From positions 4,004,674 through 4,068,673 of the forward strand of contig NZ_JRMH01000001.1 in the NCBI RefSeq assembly GCF_000803315.1: 64,000 nucleotides of DNA, written 5' to 3'. Positions 59,249 to 64,000 of this stretch are shown here, one piece after another. The translations under genes were made by a program, and so were the position numbers. Source of the stretch: Pectobacterium actinidiae. Lineage in GTDB: Bacteria > Pseudomonadota > Gammaproteobacteria > Enterobacterales > Enterobacteriaceae. The notes below the pieces were generated by a model. It ran no database searches. It was not told the DNA's origin and worked only from the letters and a program-made list of their open reading frames with translations. How positions within the stretch are numbered: position 1 is the first letter of the stretch; each line of letters opens with the position of its first letter.

Positions 59249-60558
59249 TCAGAACTGCTGTTCTTCCGTCGATCCCGTCAGTGCCGTCACTGAAGACTCG
59301 CCTCCCTGAATAATGTTCGTCACTTTATCAAAGTAGCCAGTGCCAACCTCCTGCTGATGCGATGAGAAGGTATAACCGTCTTTAATCGCTTCAAACTCAG
59401 GCTGTTGTACTTTTTCTACGTAGTGCCTCATCCCCTCGCCCTGCGCATAGGCATGCGCCAGGTCAAACATGTTGAACCACATGCTGTGGATGCCAGCCAG
59501 CGTAATAAATTGATATTTGTAGCCCATCGCCGACAGCTCATCCTGAAAACGCGCAATCGTGCTGTCATCGAGATTCTTCTTCCAGTTAAAGGAGGGCGAG
59601 CAGTTGTACGCCAGCAGCTTACCAGGGAATTTCGCATGGATGGCTTCAGCAAAACGACGCGCCAGCGATAAATCCGGCGTTGACGTTTCGCACCATACCA
59701 AATCGGCATAAGGCGCATACGCCAGACCACGGCTGATCGCCTGCTCGATCCCGGCACGCGTACGGTAAAAGCCTTCCACCGTGCGTTCTCCGGTAATGAA
59801 ATCACGGTCATACTTATCACAGTCGGAAGTCAACAAATCCGCCGCATCCGCATCAGTTCGCGCGACCAGCAAGGTGGGCACGCCCAAAACATCCGCCGCC
59901 AGACGCGCAGCAATCAGCTTCTGAACGGCCTCCTGAGTCGGCACCAGCACCTTACCGGCCCATATGCCCGCATTTCTTCGCCGATGCCAGTTGATCCTCA
60001 AAGTGAACCGCAGCCGCGCCCGCTTCAATCATCGATTTCATCAGCTCAAACGCATTTAGCACACCACCAAACCCAGCTTCCGCATCCGCCACAATCGGCA
60101 GAAAGTAGTCGGTATAACGCTTATCACCCGGCTCAATGCGGTTCGCCCACTGAATCTGATCGGCGCGCCGGAAAGTATTATTGATGCGTTCAATCACCGC
60201 AGGTACGGAGTTTGCAGGGTAGAGCGACTGATCGGGATACATGCTGGATGCCAGATTGGCATCTGCCGCCACCTGCCAGCCGGAAAGGTAAATGGCTTCA
60301 ATACCCGCTTTCGCCTGCTGTAAAGCCTGCCCCCCCCGTCAGCGCGCCCAGACAGTTGACATAGCCTTTGCGGGAATCACCATGCAGCAGATTCCACAGT
60401 CTCGCCGCGCCGAGCTGCGCGAGCGTGCACTCCGGGTTCACCGAACCACGTAGATTAATCACATCTTCTGCGCTGTAGGGGCGCGTAATGCCTTCCCAGC
60501 GCGCGGTTTTCCACTCTTTTTCGATACACTGGACTTGTTGGGTACGAGAGGTCGTCAT
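59249..60558 (-). pseudogene. aceA: isocitrate lyase, split by two +1 frameshifts
   Basis: Three consecutive pieces together match full-length E. coli AceA. Piece 1 (60558 down to about 60340) ends in LGALTGG, where a run of eight C on the plus strand (60330-60337) has one base too many. Piece 2 (down to about 59960) contains KKCGHMG with the catalytic Cys and is shifted by an extra base at GGGCCGG (59956-59962). Piece 3 runs to 59249 and ends TGSTEEQQF. All conserved residues are otherwise present. The enzyme would make glyoxylate and succinate from isocitrate. Either the gene is freshly broken or the sequence has two errors. Confidence 0.9.
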
Positions 60559-60590
60559 AGCAGAGATTCCTTTTTATTATTCAGTCAGGA

Positions 60591-62189
60591 TTAATCAAGC
60601 AATGCGTAGCCGGGTAGTGTCAGGAAGTCGATCAGCTCATCTTGCGTGGTAATTTTCTCCATCAGCCGAGCAGCTTCATCAAAGCGTCCTCCGCTGAAAC
60701 GAGCCTCACCGAGTTCCTCTTGAATCACGAACATCTCTTCGGCCAGCATTTGGCGGAACAGCGCTTTGGTGATCACACGACCATCGTTCAACGTCTTGCC
60801 GTGGCGAATCCACTGCCAGATTGAAGTGCGAGAAATTTCTGCCGTCGCCGCATCTTCCATCAGTCCATAAATCGGGACGCAGCCATTACCGGATATCCAT
60901 GCTTCGATGTACTGCACCGCAACGCGGATATTCGCACGCATCCCCACTTCCGTTCGCTCTCCCGGGCAAGGCTCCAGTAACTCCTCGGCGCGAATGGGCG
61001 CATCTTGTTCACGGCTGATATCGAGCTGATTTTTGCGTTCACCTAATGCTCGGTCAAACACCTCCATCACGGCATCAGCTAACCCCGGATGAGCCACCCA
61101 GGTACCATCGTGACCATTGTGAGCTTCCAGCTCTTTGTCTTTACGTACCTTATCCAATACCCAGTTATTGCGTTCCGCTTCCTTACTCGGAATGAACGCC
61201 GCCATCCCGCCCATAGCGAACGCACCGCGACGGTGACAGGTTTTGATCAACAGCCGTGAGTAAGCGCTAAGAAAGGGTTTTTCCATCGTCACCGACTGAC
61301 GATCGGGCAGAACGCGATCGCTGTGGTTCTTTAATGTTTTGATATAGCTGAAAATATAATCCCAGCGGCCACAGTTCAGCCCAACAATATGGTCACGTAA
61401 GTGATAGAGAATTTCATCCATCTGGAAAACAGCAGGCAGCGTTTCAATCAATACGGTGGCTTTGATCGTCCCGCGCGGCAGATCAAAGCGATCTTCCGTG
61501 TAACAAAAGACATCGTTCCACCAGGCCGCTTCCTGCCATGACTGTGTCTTTGGCAGATAGAAATAAGGGCCGCTCCCTTTCTTCAGCAGTTCCTGATAGT
61601 TGTGGAAAAAATACAGCGCGAAGTCGAACAGGCTGCCGGGAATCGCTTCCCCCTGCCAGGACACGTGTTTTTCAGGCAAATGCAAACCGCGCACACGACA
61701 AATCAATACGGCAGGATTGGGTTTAAGCTGGTAGATTTTTCCAGTTTCATTGATGTAGGAAATCGTACCGCGTACGGCATCACGTAAGTTGATTTGCCCG
61801 TCGATCACCTTTTCCCATCCTGGTGACAATGAATCCTCAAAGTCCGCCATGAACACTTTCACATTGGCATTCAATGCGTTGATCACCATCTTGCGTTCGA
61901 CCGGACCGGTAATTTCAACGCGACGATCCTGAAGGTCATCGGGAATACCGCGTATTGTCCATGCCCCATCACGAATGGAAGCCATTTCTGAAATGAAATC
62001 AGGTAGTTTACCCTGATCGATATTACGCTGTTGTACCTGCCGTTCGGCGAGTAATTGATTACGTGCTGGCGTGAAATGTGCAACCACCTCCGTTAAGAAA
62101 TCAATCGCCTCTTCCGTAAGAATTTGCTTCTCACCTTCGCCAAAACGCTGACTAAATGCCAACTCTCTGTTTATCGTCTGCTGCATCAT
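60591..62189 (-). CDS. aceB: malate synthase A
   Basis: The 532-residue enzyme condenses glyoxylate and acetyl-CoA to malate. Signatures are VFMADFEDSLSPGWEKVIDG, LICRVRGLHLPEKH, the active-site block LIETLPAVFQMDEILYHLRD, and GLNCGRWDYIFSYIKT. The first gene of the aceBAK operon, it starts at ATG 62189 with AGGAA before it; the longer open frame upstream runs into the promoter. aceA follows after 32 bp. Confidence 0.97.
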   Translation of the reverse strand: MMQQTINRELAFSQRFGEGEKQILTEEAIDFLTEVVAHFTPARNQLLAERQVQQRNIDQGKLPDFISEMASIRDGAWTIRGIPDDLQDRRVEITGPVERKMVINALNANVKVFMADFEDSLSPGWEKVIDGQINLRDAVRGTISYINETGKIYQLKPNPAVLICRVRGLHLPEKHVSWQGEAIPGSLFDFALYFFHNYQELLKKGSGPYFYLPKTQSWQEAAWWNDVFCYTEDRFDLPRGTIKATVLIETLPAVFQMDEILYHLRDHIVGLNCGRWDYIFSYIKTLKNHSDRVLPDRQSVTMEKPFLSAYSRLLIKTCHRRGAFAMGGMAAFIPSKEAERNNWVLDKVRKDKELEAHNGHDGTWVAHPGLADAVMEVFDRALGERKNQLDISREQDAPIRAEELLEPCPGERTEVGMRANIRVAVQYIEAWISGNGCVPIYGLMEDAATAEISRTSIWQWIRHGKTLNDGRVITKALFRQMLAEEMFVIQEELGEARFSGGRFDEAARLMEKITTQDELIDFLTLPGYALLD

Positions 62190-62293
62190 TCGTGGTTCCT
62201 TTTCAGATTCCGCTTCATTTATCAACAACCGCCAGATCGGCAAACCCGTATGTACATTTCTTAGCCGACAGAATTAAGCGTAATACAAGAAAA

Positions 62294-62328
62294 AACAAAA
62301 TCAAAAACAATTTCCATTTTTATGGAAA
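62294..62328 (-). promoter_or_regulatory. IclR operator of aceBAK
   Basis: The minus strand reads AAAATGGAAATTGTTTTTGA followed by TTTTG, which is identical to the core of the known E. coli aceB IclR box. It includes TTTCCAT (62311-62317) and ATGGAAA (62322-62328) as an inverted repeat. It lies about 105-140 bp upstream of the aceB start. Confidence 0.75.
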
Positions 62329-62430
62329 AACAAAAATAACTTCATGATAAAAATGAATATTAAAATCCAAAAAGAAGAGAAATGATTTTCACTAACTAAC
62401 AGAGGTGAATTGGTTCAGCACAAAAAAGAA

Positions 62431-62450
62431 AGGCACCGTTGAAGGTGCCT
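62431..62450 (-). terminator. metA terminator
   Basis: AGGCACC (62431-62437) and GGTGCCT (62444-62450) pair around six bases. The leftward transcript continues TTCTTTTTTG. It is 23 bp past the metA stop. Confidence 0.9.
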
Positions 62451-62472
62451 CAGAGAAAAGAATCAGGATTGG

Positions 62473-63402
62473 TTAGTCCAGCGTAGGGTTCATCCGGCGT
62501 AAATCATAAGGCGTAATCTGGTAAACATAGTAGTTCAACCAGTTAACAAAAAGCAGATGACCGTGGCTACGCCAGCTCGCTTTCGGTGCCAGTTCAGGAT
62601 TATCATCTGGGAAATAGTTAACCGGAACAGCCGGATCGAGTCCAGCGTCACAATCACGGAAAAACTCTCCTGCGAGCGTCAAGACATCATACTCTGGGTG
62701 CCCGGTAACAAACGCCAGACGTTTATCTTTACTGGCAAACAGGTAAGCACCAGCTTGCTCCGACTCGACCAGAATATCCAAATCCGTATGCTCCCGAATC
62801 ACATCAACTGGAAAATCTGCATAGCGTGAATGTGGAGCCAGAAATGTTTCGTCAAAGCCGCGGGTCAGCAAAGCGTGGGGTTGTAACGTGTGATGCGAGT
62901 AAACACCCGATAACTTTTCCTTACGGGTCATCTTGGGAATGCCGTAGAGGATATTGAGAGCGGCCTGTACAGCCCAACACACGAATAGTGTGGATGTGAC
63001 ATGCTCTTTTGCCCATTCAATGACACGCGCGATCTGCGGCCAATAGACAACATCACAAAAATCGACCAACCCCAACGGTGCGCCGGTCACAATCAAGCCA
63101 TCAAAATTTTCGTCCTGAATATCGTCGAAATTGCAGTAGAAGTTATTCAAATGCTCGGTTGGCGTATTCTTTGATTCACGGCTATCAATGCGTAGCAGCT
63201 GAATATCGATCTGTAAGGGAGAATTGGATAACAGGCGTAGAAACTGGTTCTCAGTCTCGATCTTTTTTGGCATCAGGTTCAGAACCAGCACTTTAAGTGG
63301 GCGAATTTCCTGCGTTTTAGCACGCGAGGACGTCATGACAAAGACGTTCTCATTACGCAGAAAATTAACGGCTGGTAACTCATCAGGAACCCGAATTGGC
63401 AT
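62473..63402 (-). CDS. metA: homoserine O-succinyltransferase
   Basis: The 309-residue enzyme activates homoserine for methionine synthesis. Cys142 in [12 protein letters not shown] is the acyl-enzyme nucleophile, and His and Glu are in [15 protein letters not shown]. Length equals E. coli MetA. It is monocistronic with tandem Met boxes in its promoter and a terminator at 62431-62450. The neighbouring order metA-aceB is as in E. coli. Confidence 0.97.
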   Translation of the reverse strand: MPIRVPDELPAVNFLRNENVFVMTSSRAKTQEIRPLKVLVLNLMPKKIETENQFLRLLSNSPLQIDIQLLRIDSRESKNTPTEHLNNFYCNFDDIQDENFDGLIVTGAPLGLVDFCDVVYWPQIARVIEWAKEHVTSTLFVCWAVQAALNILYGIPKMTRKEKLSGVYSHHTLQPHALLTRGFDETFLAPHSRYADFPVDVIREHTDLDILVESEQAGAYLFASKDKRLAFVTGHPEYDVLTLAGEFFRDCDAGLDPAVPVNYFPDDNPELAPKASWRSHGHLLFVNWLNYYVYQITPYDLRRMNPTLD

Positions 63403-63421
63403 AACCTTATATCCTCAAAGC

Positions 63422-63445
63422 ATACGTTTAAACGTTTAGACATCC
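63422..63445 (-). promoter_or_regulatory. tandem Met boxes (MetJ operator) of metA
   Basis: Three adjoining 8-base units, ATACGTTT, AAACGTTT and AGACATCC, approach the AGACGTCT consensus of MetJ sites, with a possible fourth (AGATGCCC, 63446-63453). They begin 20 bp upstream of the metA ATG. Repression by MetJ with S-adenosylmethionine is inferred. Confidence 0.7.
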
Positions 63446-63537
63446 AGATGCCCAAAGATAGCGAGTTTTCATACTAATGTCGAGCGCTCAACGCATAAGG
63501 TGAAAATGTTTCACGAGACACGACGCGCTGAATATCA

Positions 63538-63633
63538 TCAGCACGACTTCTGCTGAATACGTTCAAGCGCGTCAGAATCACTCAGGGGAACAGCGCTAGA
63601 AATAACAATGAGCCTGGATTTACGACAATTCAT
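63538..63633 (-). CDS. candidate small protein, 31 aa (50 aa with upstream start)
   Basis: The short frame from ATG 63633 reads MNCRKSRLIVISSAVPLSDS and ends ALERIQQKSC. A good AGGAG stands 9 bases before it. The frame stays open upstream to an ATG at 63690 (MNEGGLSPVEERILQEITI), which would give 50 residues but has a poor ribosome site. Further up it meets a stop at the IS end, so it may be the tail of a gene cut by the IS. I do not recognise it; no other gene is seen in 63454-63735. Confidence 0.4.
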   Translation of the reverse strand: MNCRKSRLIVISSAVPLSDSDALERIQQKSC

Positions 63634-63735
63634 GATCGTGATCTCCTGAAGTATCCGTTCCTCTACGGGAGAAAGCCCTCCTTCATTCATTTCCAGAGCG
63701 TGAATCAGCAGAGTCGTACTGTAAGTAGACCGCTT

Positions 63736-64000
63736 TTAGTTCCACACACTTTTTGAGATTTCCGGTTCCTCGGCCATCAGCCGGTATTCTTCCGGCGTCA
63801 GGTTATTCAGGGATTCATGAGGCCGTTCGCTGTTGTATTCCGTCAGCCAGCGCTCTGTGATTTCCCTCGCTTCATTCAGTGTTCTGAACAGGTAAAAATC
63901 CAGTATTTCTGTCCGGTACGTTCGGTTAAAACGTTCGATAAAGGCATTCTGCGTGGGTTTTCCCGGTTTAATAAATTCCAGCACCACGCCATGCTCTTCA
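63736..64000 (-). mobile_element. IS3-family element, 3' end of the transposase, cut by window edge
   Basis: The frame encodes the end of an IS3-type OrfB DDE transposase: KPTQNAFIERFNRTYRTEIL carries the catalytic Glu, followed by TEYNSERPHESLNNLTPEEY, the hallmark C-terminus. Stop TAA at 63736-63738. The element end should lie a few bases further left, near 63718-63725 (a TG start is visible at 63720), but the partner repeat is outside the window so neither ends nor target duplication can be confirmed. Confidence 0.93.

Overview
The window looks like a chromosomal segment of a soft-rot enterobacterium, most likely Pectobacterium. That genus call is inference from gene content. What the sequence shows directly is an enterobacterial core order matching E. 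coli (orn, rsgA, psd, mscM, epmA, frdABCD, blc, ecnB, efp, epmB, yjeI; then metH, iclR, aceK, aceA, aceB, metA) interrupted by accessory blocks, plus ERIC repeats.

Region 1 (1-24285) is accessory DNA between copies of tRNA-Gly(GCC): the 5' end of one copy is at 1-21 and two full tandem copies lie at 24058-24133 and 24210-24285. It holds an exported beta-rich protein, a lemA / DUF2207 / unknown / hydroxyacid dehydrogenase gene run, a YahK-type alcohol dehydrogenase, LysE, LysR and MFS genes, a taurine/nitrate-type ABC importer, a DUF1963 protein, a ParD-like/RelE toxin-antitoxin pair, a HAD phosphatase, and an ArsR / alpha-beta hydrolase / DMSP-lyase-like cupin cluster. Next to the tRNAs sits a 2.7 kb decayed integrative element. 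It is flanked by a 19-bp direct repeat of the tRNA 3' end and carries a truncated tyrosine integrase and a DUF1835-type cargo gene.

Region 2 (24502-39335) is conserved core: RNA turnover and ribosome maturation (orn, rsgA), membrane lipid and mechanosensation (psd, mscM), the EF-P modification set (epmA, epmB, efp), fumarate reductase under an FNR-like promoter, and small envelope genes (blc, ecnB, yjeI).

Region 3 (39694-51801) mixes core and accessory genes: an orphan wzi, pgi, lysC behind a lysine riboswitch, a Na/Pi cotransporter, a DASS dicarboxylate transporter, and a TonB siderophore receptor with an upstream AraC activator and Fur-like boxes.

Region 4 (52315-63402) is metH, then iclR opposite the aceBAK glyoxylate operon with an IclR operator, then metA behind tandem Met boxes. 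aceA is split by two separate +1 shifts, so as written the cell would lack isocitrate lyase unless these are sequencing errors. The window ends inside an IS3-family transposase.

Dispersed repeats are prominent: one ordinary ERIC, one ERIC with an extra block made of four consecutive hairpins in front of metH, and a second structured repeat present twice, each time between convergent genes, one copy supplying the stop codon of aceK.
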